Of a stretch of 64,000 bases of DNA, positions 1 through 8,160 are shown in pieces. Every line of letters begins with the position of its first letter. The stretch's first letter is position 1. A model generated the notes under the pieces. That model did not search any database. It was not told the origin of the DNA and saw only the letters and a list, made by a program, of their open reading frames with translations. A program made the position numbers and the translations under genes. This stretch comes from Acinetobacter sp. Ac_5812 (GTDB lineage: Bacteria; Pseudomonadota; Gammaproteobacteria; Pseudomonadales; Moraxellaceae). The stretch covers positions 172,352 to 236,351 of the forward strand of contig NZ_LXUK01000009.1 of assembly GCF_013072695.1 (NCBI RefSeq), given 5' to 3'.

Positions 1-221
1 TTATTTATTATAAGGTTTTTTAGAAAAATTTTAAAAATAAAACTATATCTAGAAATAACTCCTATTTCATCATTTATTAAAAAGCCATACTAGTTATATA
101 AAAGTATAATGAAATTAAAATTCCCAAATTTTTTTAATTAACTGACCTGCTGGGCTTTAAAATACAACTTCAGCATACAATACCATCCGCATAATAGAAA
201 CAGATTACCACCAGCTTCCTC

Positions 222-773
222 CTACCCCACCCCCACCAACCATCCCTCCAACAACTTCCCTTTATCCACCTCACTCCCACTCAACAACTGCACCATTGCC
301 CCATCCACCACAAACAAGAACATCTGTGCATCTGCTTTGGCAGCATGGATATCCGCCCTTGCCAACAACATATAAATTTCACGAATCAACCAGTTTCGGT
401 ACTCCACCACCATCTCATAGGCATTTGGATAACGTGCTTTAATTTCAAAAACTGCCCTAAACAATAAATGGTACATCCCTTCTACATCGGCATGTAAAAA
501 GAAAATCCGTTTCAGTCTTTCACGCCCCGATAAGTTCTTGTTGGTATAGAGAATTGAACGGACTTCTTTCTTGAGTGCGGTTCTCTGCAAGCTCAGTGTC
601 ATTTCAACCAAATGCTCTTTGGAGTGAAAATATTTATAAAAGGTGCCTTTGGCAATTTGTGACGCATCAATAATCAGATCGACCCCGACCTGATGAAAAC
701 CATCTTGGCTAAACAACGCTTGTGAAGTATCCAAGACTTTTAAAGCACGATAAGTCAAAGCAAAAGGTGGCAT
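222..773 (-). CDS. TetR/AcrR family transcriptional regulator
   Basis: DNA-binding repressor-type protein of 183 residues. The N-terminal helix-turn-helix of the TetR family is visible: a helix with ALKVLDTSQALFSQDGFHQVG, then IIDASQIAKGTFYKYFHSKEHL, where GTFYKYF is the typical recognition-helix segment. The rest is a mostly helical ligand-binding domain. I place the start at the internal ATG (773) because it sits just ahead of the HTH and has a GGA-containing ribosome site; an upstream reading would add 36 residues with no family resemblance. No target operon is adjacent: the gene stands alone, facing the left window edge. The inducer is unknown. Confidence 0.85.
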   Translation of the reverse strand: MPPFALTYRALKVLDTSQALFSQDGFHQVGVDLIIDASQIAKGTFYKYFHSKEHLVEMTLSLQRTALKKEVRSILYTNKNLSGRERLKRIFFLHADVEGMYHLLFRAVFEIKARYPNAYEMVVEYRNWLIREIYMLLARADIHAAKADAQMFLFVVDGAMVQLLSGSEVDKGKLLEGWLVGVG

Positions 774-1382
774 AGCATTTCCATGATTGAATAATTTTTT
801 GTTGTTGCTCAACCAGATCAAGCGGCCATTAATGCTGCAATAAGCGAAAAAAAGGCGTGCAAAGACCCGATAAGACGGCATGAGCGCATCTCAAGTTTTA
901 TTGTTGATATGATTTTTTAGTCGTGACGAAGTTACGCTTGAAAACCTAAGGGCAATCAAACGGTGTCAAAGACTAATTGAGAAGAATATAAAGACAGTGC
1001 ATGGCCAACTCCTAAATCATTCGGAATTCTGCCAAGACATAAAAATTATGGTGGCAGGGAGAAAGAGGGTTAGCAGACTGAACCTAAGAATCAGCACGCC
1101 CGAAGGCGTCCCCCTTTCGCCCTACCGCTACAAAAGAGGGACGAACAAGTCTACATCAAAAAAACAAGGTTTTTCAATGCACTTAGGAAACGGTCTGCTA
1201 AAACCGGCTGGCGATGTAGGCCAGCGCTTAAAGAATAATCAGTGGGTTTAAGGGTGTCAATGCTACACTTTGGGCCAAAGTAACTTTCTTATTATTTTTC
1301 AATTAATTAAATTATTTATTATTTTTAAATTATCATATAAATGTATTTTAATAATCAGCCAATCGGCTTAAAGCGCACTGCT
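774..1382. other. Gene-poor interval with a GC-rich, structured stretch
   Basis: About 600 bases between the TetR gene and the end of the flavin reductase gene. From about 1000 to 1250 the base composition is visibly richer in G+C than the AT-rich flanks, and inverted repeats occur (CTGCCA/TGGCAG at about 1030-1059, CTGGC/GCCAG at about 1208-1225). An 84-codon plus-strand frame (997-1251) crosses it, but it has no recognisable domain and no convincing ribosome site. It may be a decayed mobile-element or phage-satellite remnant or a structured RNA. I assign no function. Confidence 0.3.
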
Positions 1383-1874
1383 TTAAGCGACTTCAGTTTG
1401 CCCAACTTGGTGATAGGCACGATTAAAGTACACCAAGCTTTGATCATGTCCACTTTGTTGAACCGCTACAATACGACAAATAAAAATCGTATGCGTTCCC
1501 ACGTCCTGAATCTGATCAATCTCGCAATCGAAATTCACCAAGGCATCATCCAAAACTGGCGCACCGGTTTCCAACGCTGACCAAGCACCGTGTTTAAAAC
1601 GTTCTTCTGGACTCAATTTAGAGGAAAAGGCTTTCGAAATATGCTGATGATCTGCGCTTAACACATTCACGCTCAGGATTTTATTGTCGACAAAATGCAC
1701 ATGCGAACTCGAGGCTCGATTCATGCATACCAATAAAGTCGGAGGCGTATCTGTGACGCTACATACAGCAGATGCAGTAAAGCCATAGCGACCAGACATA
1801 CCTGTGGTGGTAATCACACTGACCGCACTGGTAAGTAAAGACATTGCATCTCTAAAATCTGTTGCTTCAACCAT
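1383..1874 (-). CDS. Flavin reductase family protein
   Basis: Predicted NAD(P)H:flavin oxidoreductase of the HpaC/RutF type, 163 residues, a cytosolic FMN-binding split-barrel that supplies reduced flavin to a partner enzyme. Typical features are an N-terminal FRDAMSLLTSAVSVITT segment, GRYGFTASAVCSVTDTPPT near residues 27-46 and a C-terminal half with LVYFNRAYH. The start is ATG 1874 with GAGGAG seven bases upstream. It is the last gene of a minus-strand run mesX-mesD-flavin reductase, 87 bases after mesD, with a hairpin between. Inference: it could supply FMNH2 to MesX/MesD, whose activity is known to need oxygen. It could equally serve an unlinked monooxygenase. Confidence 0.85.
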   Translation of the reverse strand: MVEATDFRDAMSLLTSAVSVITTTGMSGRYGFTASAVCSVTDTPPTLLVCMNRASSSHVHFVDNKILSVNVLSADHQHISKAFSSKLSPEERFKHGAWSALETGAPVLDDALVNFDCEIDQIQDVGTHTIFICRIVAVQQSGHDQSLVYFNRAYHQVGQTEVA

Positions 1875-1912
1875 CACTCTACTCCTCAATTAAACCCGAG
1901 CTTGGGGATAGC

Positions 1913-1940
1913 GCAAAGGGCGCACCTACTCGCCCTTTGC
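1913..1940 (-). other. Intercistronic stem-loop
   Basis: A perfect 10-bp inverted repeat (GCAAAGGGCG / CGCCCTTTGC) with an 8-base loop lies between mesD and the flavin reductase gene. No T-run follows on the minus strand, so it is more likely an mRNA-stabilising or attenuating hairpin than a full terminator. Confidence 0.55.
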
Positions 1941-1961
1941 ACCTCTCGACCTCAGTGCATT

Positions 1962-2993
1962 TTAGCCTTGCAGTTCTCGACGAATAATTTCTGCACCTGC
2001 ACTTAAAGCATTCAGCTTGCCACGCGCAACATCACGCGCCAAAGGTGCCATACCGCAGTTGGTTGATGGATACAGTTTATCAGCATCGACAAACTGAAGT
2101 GCTTTACGTAAGGTATCGGCAACTTCTTCTGGTGTTTCTACCGTGTTACTGGCCACGTCAATCGCACCCACCATCACTTTCTTGCCGCGAATCAATTCAA
2201 TTAGATCCATTGGCACACGTGAGTTGTGACATTCGAGTGAGATGATATCAAGTTTTGACTGCTGTAGCTTTGGAAAGGCTTCTTCATACTGACGCCATTC
2301 TGAACCGAGGGTCTTTTTCCAGTCAGTATTGGCTTTGATGCCGTAACCATAGCAAATGTGCACCGCAGTTTCACATTTCAAACCTTCAAGCGCACGCTCT
2401 AAAGTCGCCACGCCCCAATCATTCACTTCATCAAAGAACACGTTAAATGCAGGCTCATCGAACTGGATAATATCCACGCCCGCCGCTTCTAACTCTTTGG
2501 CTTCTTCATTCAAGATCTTGGCAAATTCCCATGCCAATTTTTCACGACTTTTATAATGCGCATCATACAGCGTATCAATCATGGTCATTGGTCCTGGCAA
2601 CGCCCATTTAATCGGTTGATTGGTCTGCTGACGTAAAAACTTGGCATCTTCCACAAAAACAGGCTTTTGACGCGATACCGCACCGACAACGGTTGGTACA
2701 CTGGCATCATAACGATTACGAATACGCACCGTTTCACGTTTCTCAAAATCGACACCCGTCAAATGCTCAATAAAGGTGGTGACAAAGTGCTGACGGGTTT
2801 GCTCGCCATCACTGACAATATCAATGCCTGCCACTTGCTGCTCATGTAAAGACAAACGCAATGCATCCTGTTTACCTTCAATCAAACCCTGCTCTTGCAG
2901 TTTCCACGGCGACCAAAGCTTTTCAGGCTCTGCCAGCCAAGACGGTTTCGGTAAGCTACCCGCAGTCGACGTTGGTAATAATCTTTTCATCAT
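1962..2993 (-). CDS. mesD: Core methionine synthase MesD (MetE C-terminal domain family)
   Basis: Transfers a methyl group to homocysteine to make methionine. The 343-residue protein corresponds to only the catalytic C-terminal barrel of MetE and lacks the N-terminal folate-binding half. The zinc/homocysteine ligands of the MetE family are present: His and Cys in VHICYG (about 212 and 214), Glu in LECHNS (about 254) and Cys in STNCGMAP (about 313). It lies 24 bases downstream of mesX (DUF1852), the arrangement described for the MesD family of aerobic bacteria, which needs neither methyl-folate nor cobalamin but needs DUF1852 and oxygen. Start: ATG 2993 with AAGG six bases upstream; an adjacent ATG is possible. 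The methyl donor of this family is not established. Confidence 0.92.
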   Translation of the reverse strand: MMKRLLPTSTAGSLPKPSWLAEPEKLWSPWKLQEQGLIEGKQDALRLSLHEQQVAGIDIVSDGEQTRQHFVTTFIEHLTGVDFEKRETVRIRNRYDASVPTVVGAVSRQKPVFVEDAKFLRQQTNQPIKWALPGPMTMIDTLYDAHYKSREKLAWEFAKILNEEAKELEAAGVDIIQFDEPAFNVFFDEVNDWGVATLERALEGLKCETAVHICYGYGIKANTDWKKTLGSEWRQYEEAFPKLQQSKLDIISLECHNSRVPMDLIELIRGKKVMVGAIDVASNTVETPEEVADTLRKALQFVDADKLYPSTNCGMAPLARDVARGKLNALSAGAEIIRRELQG

Positions 2994-3017
2994 CAATAAC
3001 CTTATATTTTCAATAAA

Positions 3018-4031
3018 TTAGTGCGCGTAACTTTTTTGCGAGTTGCTTTGTGCTGCATAACTGGCAGACCACTGTTCCAGAATGTTTTGATAAGGTTTGA
3101 TAAATTGTTCTTCAACAAATTTGCCTTGTTCAATCGCCAAACGACTACGTTCTTCTCGGTCATAGACGATGCGAGTCAGTGAATAATCTTGGTTGCTCAA
3201 ACTTGGTTGATAGGATTTGCCTGCCACTGAATTGGCATTGTAAATTTCAGGACGGTAAATCTTCTGGAAACTTTCCATGGTGCTGATGGTGCTGATCAAT
3301 TCCAGATTGCTGTAGTCCGCCAATAAATCCCCAGAGAAATAGAAGGCCAACGGCGCAACACTATTTGGCGGCATGAAATAACGCACCTTTAAGCCCATTT
3401 TCTGGAAATACTCATCCGTTAATGAATATTCATCTTGCAGATATTCCGTACCCAATACTGGATGTTGATTTTCAGTACGTTGATAGACCTTGCTGCTGGA
3501 AACACTGAGGCAGATCACAGGCGGCTTGTTAAAGTTTGCCTTGTAAGTCTCTGACTCAATAAAGCTCTTGAACAAGTTGCCATGTAAGTCGCCGAAATTC
3601 TCTGGGGTGCTAAATCCAGACTGGTTTTTATTATGCTCAAGCAATAACACACTGAAATCATAATCACGCACATAAGAAGAGAAGTTATTGCCCACAATAC
3701 CTTCAATACGCTCATTGGTTTTTTGATCAACAATATTGGTTTTTAAAATTTCAATCAAAGGCAATGCATTGCTATCGCTGCCCGCTTCAACCTTCATCTC
3801 AACAGAAATAATCTCAAGCTCGACCGCATAACGATCGCCTTCTGGATTATCCCAATGCGCCAAGGTATTGAAACGATTGTCGATCATTTTTAGGGTATTA
3901 CGCAGATTTTCTTGGCGGCTTTGACCACGAGCCAAATTGGCAAAGTTGGTTGTAATACGGGTATTTTCTGATGGGTAATAGTTCTCATCAAAACGAATAC
4001 TCTTGATCGTAAAATTAAATGCGCTACTCAT
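3018..4031 (-). CDS. mesX: MesX, DUF1852 protein required for MesD
   Basis: A 337-residue DUF1852 protein, the partner required for the MesD methionine synthase. No signal peptide or membrane segment is visible, so it is probably cytosolic. Its biochemical role is not established; it may generate or deliver the methyl group. It is the first gene of the operon, followed at 24 bases by mesD and then by a flavin reductase gene. Upstream are three TGAA-N5-TTCA-type palindromes, which suggest MetR/homocysteine control. Family assignment rests on characteristic segments such as TRITTNFANLARG near the N terminus, the RYFMPPNS stretch, and its pairing with mesD. Confidence 0.9.
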   Translation of the reverse strand: MSSAFNFTIKSIRFDENYYPSENTRITTNFANLARGQSRQENLRNTLKMIDNRFNTLAHWDNPEGDRYAVELEIISVEMKVEAGSDSNALPLIEILKTNIVDQKTNERIEGIVGNNFSSYVRDYDFSVLLLEHNKNQSGFSTPENFGDLHGNLFKSFIESETYKANFNKPPVICLSVSSSKVYQRTENQHPVLGTEYLQDEYSLTDEYFQKMGLKVRYFMPPNSVAPLAFYFSGDLLADYSNLELISTISTMESFQKIYRPEIYNANSVAGKSYQPSLSNQDYSLTRIVYDREERSRLAIEQGKFVEEQFIKPYQNILEQWSASYAAQSNSQKSYAH

Positions 4032-4084
4032 TTTAATCCGCCACCCTAATTTCTGAGATAAATCTGAATTTCTGTATAGAGTGA

Positions 4085-4223
4085 TTTATACCGTAATCAT
4101 TAGCTGAATAAAAATGATTTAATCTAAGTCCAAAATGAATGAAATTCATGTTTGAAAATTTGCTGAGATGAATATGATTCAGCATCCTCGGCTGATGGCA
4201 CTTTTATAGATGAATATCGCTCA
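4085..4223 (-). promoter_or_regulatory. Three MetR-like boxes and probable mesX promoter
   Basis: Two perfect matches to the MetR consensus TGAA-N5-TTCA lie at 4136-4148 and 4169-4181, and a third with one mismatch at 4211-4223. Centres are 33 and 42 bases apart, close to three and four helical turns, so all lie on one DNA face. A plausible minus-strand -10 (TATAAA) is at 4085-4090 with only a weak -35, as expected for an activated promoter. Binding by MetR is inferred from the motif. Confidence 0.6.
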
Positions 4224-4648
4224 GGGGATTTTGAACTGATCTGGATAAAGCATAAGCTGCATGTAAATCATACCAAGCGGCATTGTTCTCTCATAGAGAG
4301 CGTCACTCAATGATAATTGAGCGCACATTTGTATTATTCAAATCATCCTATTCGGTTAAAATGTGACTGATCTCTCTAAACCATAAGTCTAAGATTTACT
4401 AGAACTTTCTACAACTTTCACACAATAAATCATCAAAGTCGGCTTGATTTGTACATTTTGAAACATTAGTTCAACCAAAATACCGTCTAAATTAAAGTAA
4501 AATTCATGAACTAACTTCTTCAACATCAGTGTTAAGGCGATCCCTTGCCGTACTGATGTGCCTTTATTGCGCCTGTATCATCATTTAAATTCTTTCTCTC
4601 TATATCGATTGTCATATAGAGCGTCATTTAATTTTTAAGGTAAATTGA

Positions 4649-6289
4649 ATGAAAAAATTTTGGAAATATTTATTAGTACTACTCGTGGTACTAATTATTA
4701 TTGCAATTGCCTTTCTTTTTAGACCAGTTGCGTCTAAGGCAATTAAAACCACCAGTAACGAACCAACTGTCGATGTTGTACTCATCGGCGGCGGGATCAT
4801 GAGTGCCACTTTAGGTACGTATCTCAACGAATTACAACCCGACTGGAATATCCGCATGTATGAACGTCTTGATGCTGTTGCACAAGAAAGTTCAAACGGT
4901 TTTAACAACGCGGGTACAGGCCACTCAGGCTTTATGGAAATGAACTATACCGAAGAAAAAGACGGTAAAATGGACATTTCCAAAGCTGTAAACGTGGCTG
5001 GTCAGTTTGAAATTGCCAAACAGTTCTGGGCATACCAAGTGAAGCAAGGTGTACTCGAAACACCAACGACCTTCATCAACCCAGTCCCACACATTGCTTT
5101 CGTATGGGGCGATAACGTGAACTTCATGGAAAAGCGTTATGCTGCCATGGTTCAAAATCCGTTATTCGCTGGCATGAAATTGAGTGAAGACAAAGCTGAA
5201 ATTCAACAATGGGCACCATTGGTGATGGACGGTCGTGATCCTCAACAGAAAGTGGCTGCAACCCGTATGGACGTTGGTTCTGACGTAAACTACGGTGCAA
5301 TCACCAAGCAGTTGATTGGCAACCTTGAAAAGAGTCCGAACTTCAAACTCAGCACTTCAACTGAAGTGACGGGTATCAGCAAAAATGATGACAACACTTG
5401 GTCTGTGGCTTTCAAAGATTTGAAATCTGGCAAAGTTGATCATGTCAAAACACGTTTTGTGTTTATTGGTGCGGGCGGTGCTGCAATTAAATTATTGCAA
5501 ATGACTGGCTTACCAGAAGCACAACAATATGCTGGTTTCCCTGTGGGCGGTGAGTTCCTTGTAACTGACAACCCAGCAGTAACAGCAAAACATACAGCCA
5601 AAGTCTATGGTCGTGCTGATCTTGGTGCGCCTCCAATGTCTGTTCCACATATCGATACCCGTTATATCGACGGTAAAAAATATGTGTTGTTTGGCCCATT
5701 CGCAACCTATTCAAACAAGTTCCTGAAAAATGGTTCACAGCTTGATCTGCTTGCATCAACCAACAAAAACAACGTGTTGCCGATGGCTGCAATTGGTCTA
5801 CAAAACGCTGATCTTGTTCAGTATCTAGTAAGCCAAGTGTTAATGTCTGATGCAGATCGTTTCAACGAGTTGAAAAAATACTACCCTGAAGCTGATCCAA
5901 AAGACTGGCATTTACAACAAGGTGGTCAACGCGTTCAGATCATCAAAAAAGAGCCAGGCAAACCTGCTAAATTGCAATTCGGTACAGAAATCTTTGCCTC
6001 TAAAGACAAGTCTGTAACTGCATTGTTAGGTGCTTCTCCGGGTGCGTCTACATCACCTTACATCATGCTCAACTTGCTTGAAAAAGCATTCCCAGAGCAA
6101 ACTAAAGGTGTATGGAACGACAAATTGCATGAGATCGTACGTTCTTATGGTAAAGACCTTTCAACAGATCCAGCGTTGTTAGATCAAATCCGTCAGTACT
6201 CAAGTTCAACTTTGGGCTTGAACTATACGACACCTGCAAACTTAGTTCCTGCTAAGAAAGTGGTTCAAGCTGAAGCTGTTGCACAATAA
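4649..6289 (+). CDS. mqo: Malate:quinone oxidoreductase
   Basis: FAD-dependent, membrane-associated enzyme that oxidises malate to oxaloacetate and passes electrons to quinone, in the TCA cycle. The 546-residue protein has an N-terminal hydrophobic anchor (about residues 5-25), the FAD-binding [14 protein letters not shown] motif and the Mqo hallmark [14 protein letters not shown]. The C-terminal part carries the [12 protein letters not shown] motif. Length is typical for Mqo with an added anchor. AAGG precedes the ATG. A strong terminator follows 17 bases after the stop, so it is probably monocistronic. The 617-base region upstream is shared with mesX. Confidence 0.96.
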   Translation: MKKFWKYLLVLLVVLIIIAIAFLFRPVASKAIKTTSNEPTVDVVLIGGGIMSATLGTYLNELQPDWNIRMYERLDAVAQESSNGFNNAGTGHSGFMEMNYTEEKDGKMDISKAVNVAGQFEIAKQFWAYQVKQGVLETPTTFINPVPHIAFVWGDNVNFMEKRYAAMVQNPLFAGMKLSEDKAEIQQWAPLVMDGRDPQQKVAATRMDVGSDVNYGAITKQLIGNLEKSPNFKLSTSTEVTGISKNDDNTWSVAFKDLKSGKVDHVKTRFVFIGAGGAAIKLLQMTGLPEAQQYAGFPVGGEFLVTDNPAVTAKHTAKVYGRADLGAPPMSVPHIDTRYIDGKKYVLFGPFATYSNKFLKNGSQLDLLASTNKNNVLPMAAIGLQNADLVQYLVSQVLMSDADRFNELKKYYPEADPKDWHLQQGGQRVQIIKKEPGKPAKLQFGTEIFASKDKSVTALLGASPGASTSPYIMLNLLEKAFPEQTKGVWNDKLHEIVRSYGKDLSTDPALLDQIRQYSSSTLGLNYTTPANLVPAKKVVQAEAVAQ

Positions 6290-6306
6290 GTAACGCTAAG
6301 CACATC

Positions 6307-6340
6307 AAAAAGGGAGGAGTTTCAGCTCTTCCCTTTTTCT
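6307..6340 (+). terminator. Rho-independent terminator after mqo
   Basis: Stem AAAAAGGGAGGAG / CTCTTCCCTTTTT with a six-base loop, ending in a T-run, directly after mqo. Confidence 0.85.
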
Positions 6341-6368
6341 TTATTAGTATGTTTTAAATCTACGCCTT

Positions 6369-7610
6369 ATGTCTTCTGCTGTACCTCATTCTGCTTTTGC
6401 TGCATTTGCCAGTCGTGACTTCACGTTATTGACCATCAATCAATGCTGCCTGACGTTTGCGGTACTAATTCAAGAAGTCCTGATCGCGTTTTATCTGTAT
6501 CAAATCACCAAGAATCCGCTCATTCTCGGCTTGGTCGGGATCATGGATTTTTTACCCTTTCTCATCCTCTCTTTATGGGGCGGTTATATTGCTGACCGTT
6601 TTAATCGTCAGCGTATTTTGCAGATCAGCTTTAGCTTTGCCATTCCCTTATCGATTGCTTTGTGGATCAGTTTTGATCTTTTTCACAGCCAAACCATCAG
6701 TGCAAATGTATTATTAATCTCATCCTTGAGTATTCTTTTTTTATTTGGCTGTATTCGCGGCATATATAGCCCCTGCTTTAATTCTTTACGTCCTTTTGTG
6801 GTACCCGAGCATTTGTATACCCATGCAGCAACATGGACCAGCATGTGCTGGCAAGCCAGTGGCATTCTTGCACCCGTCATTGGTGGCTTCTTACTCGCTC
6901 ATCTCGATTTAGACATTACTTTTAGTGTCATCGTGGCACTTTTTTTAGCTGGCAGTATTGCCCTCTGGTGTTTGCAAAAGCGAGATTTTCCGCAAATCCA
7001 AACAGAGTCAGTAACTCAGAGTCTAAAAGAAGCGCTGCATTTTATTTTTAAAACTAAAATTATTTTTTGGGCGATGTTTCTCGATCTGAGCTCAGTTTTT
7101 TTTGGTGGCATCATCGCGCTATTGCCCATTTTTGCCCAAGATGTTTTACATATCGGTGCAGATGGTTTTGGTCTATTACGCGCGGCACCAGCCTTTGGTG
7201 CATTGGTGATGATGATCATTTTAATTCGCTATCCACCAAAATCTAGACCGTGGCAGATGATGCTGATAGCAGTGACAGGCTTTGGTCTGTGTACCTTGTT
7301 ATTTGCTGTTACCAGACAGCTGTATTTTTCAGTCGCAGTTCTCATTATTATGGGAGCATGTGACAGTATCAACATTGTCATTCGTCAAACCATACTGCAA
7401 CTGATTCCACCCAAGGACATGCTTGGACGTGTCGCTGCCATCAATGGCATCTTTGTCACCTCGAGTAATGAGCTTGGTGCGTTGCAGTCGAGTGTGATGA
7501 CGCGCTTTTTCAGCGTGATTCCTGCGATGTTGATGGGTGGTTCACTGTCTTTGCTCTGCGTTGTTTTAACAAAGATTAAGACCAAAGATTTATTGAAGTT
7601 CCGTTTTTAA
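6369..7610 (+). CDS. MFS transporter
   Basis: Major facilitator superfamily permease of 413 residues with about 10-12 hydrophobic segments. The loop after the second segment, WGGYIADRFNRQRIL (residues about 71-85), is the MFS motif-A equivalent (GxxxDRxxRR). It resembles the EntS-like MFS_3 exporter group, but the substrate cannot be told from sequence. The start ATG 6369 has no clear ribosome site; an upstream in-frame start is not obvious. A small membrane-protein gene follows 42 bases downstream on the same strand and may be co-transcribed. No regulator is adjacent. Confidence 0.85.
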   Translation: MSSAVPHSAFAAFASRDFTLLTINQCCLTFAVLIQEVLIAFYLYQITKNPLILGLVGIMDFLPFLILSLWGGYIADRFNRQRILQISFSFAIPLSIALWISFDLFHSQTISANVLLISSLSILFLFGCIRGIYSPCFNSLRPFVVPEHLYTHAATWTSMCWQASGILAPVIGGFLLAHLDLDITFSVIVALFLAGSIALWCLQKRDFPQIQTESVTQSLKEALHFIFKTKIIFWAMFLDLSSVFFGGIIALLPIFAQDVLHIGADGFGLLRAAPAFGALVMMIILIRYPPKSRPWQMMLIAVTGFGLCTLLFAVTRQLYFSVAVLIIMGACDSINIVIRQTILQLIPPKDMLGRVAAINGIFVTSSNELGALQSSVMTRFFSVIPAMLMGGSLSLLCVVLTKIKTKDLLKFRF

Positions 7611-7652
7611 TTCCCCTATTAAACAAACAGTTATTTTAAAATTCAATGTCAT

Positions 7653-8108
7653 ATGAAACATACTTTGCCCGCGTCTTCAGGCCTCTCTAAATTTATTATT
7701 TTTTCCGTTTTTGTATGGCTGGTCTTGCTGTGGCTGCAATCGACCTATATTGTCATTATTGGCGGTCAAGCCTATCTGTTTTGGACCTCATTTGGCCTTT
7801 TAATATTGAATGTGCTTAGCTTGCGACCGACGATTTTAAAGAATCGGATCGCCTTCGTGATTACAGCTGCCTTGCTGATTTATCTGGTGTTTAACTCACT
7901 GTTTTGCACGTATTTGATGATCGCTTTTTATTGTATTTTCTACCTCTATTCAGATGAATATAAGAATAAACGTGCCATTAAATTGATCAGCTTATTCTTG
8001 ATCATGATCATCTTTGCGATCTACCAGACCCAATCTCTGCATGAACTGAAAAGCCATTATGAAACCTATGAAACCGGTGAAACATGGCAAAAATATGGGG
8101 CCTTATAA
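7653..8108 (+). CDS. Hypothetical four-helix membrane protein
   Basis: A 151-residue protein I do not recognise. Four hydrophobic stretches are visible (about residues 11-33, 35-52, 64-88 and 108-125), followed by a short hydrophilic C-terminal tail rich in Glu, Tyr and Thr. There is no signal peptide with a cleavage site and no catalytic motif. It follows the MFS gene by 42 bases and ends ten bases before a strong terminator, so it is likely the last gene of that transcript. The ribosome site is weak. Confidence 0.65.
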   Translation: MKHTLPASSGLSKFIIFSVFVWLVLLWLQSTYIVIIGGQAYLFWTSFGLLILNVLSLRPTILKNRIAFVITAALLIYLVFNSLFCTYLMIAFYCIFYLYSDEYKNKRAIKLISLFLIMIIFAIYQTQSLHELKSHYETYETGETWQKYGAL

Positions 8109-8118
8109 TTAGGCTAAT

Positions 8119-8147
8119 AAAAAACCTCACTTCACGTGAGGTTTTTT
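8119..8147. terminator. Bidirectional terminator
   Basis: AAAAAACCTCAC / GTGAGGTTTTTT stem with a short loop, lying between the convergent membrane-protein gene (+) and the long BCCT transporter gene (-). A-run and T-run on both sides allow it to work in both directions. Confidence 0.9.
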
Positions 8148-8160
8148 ATTATTCAACAGA

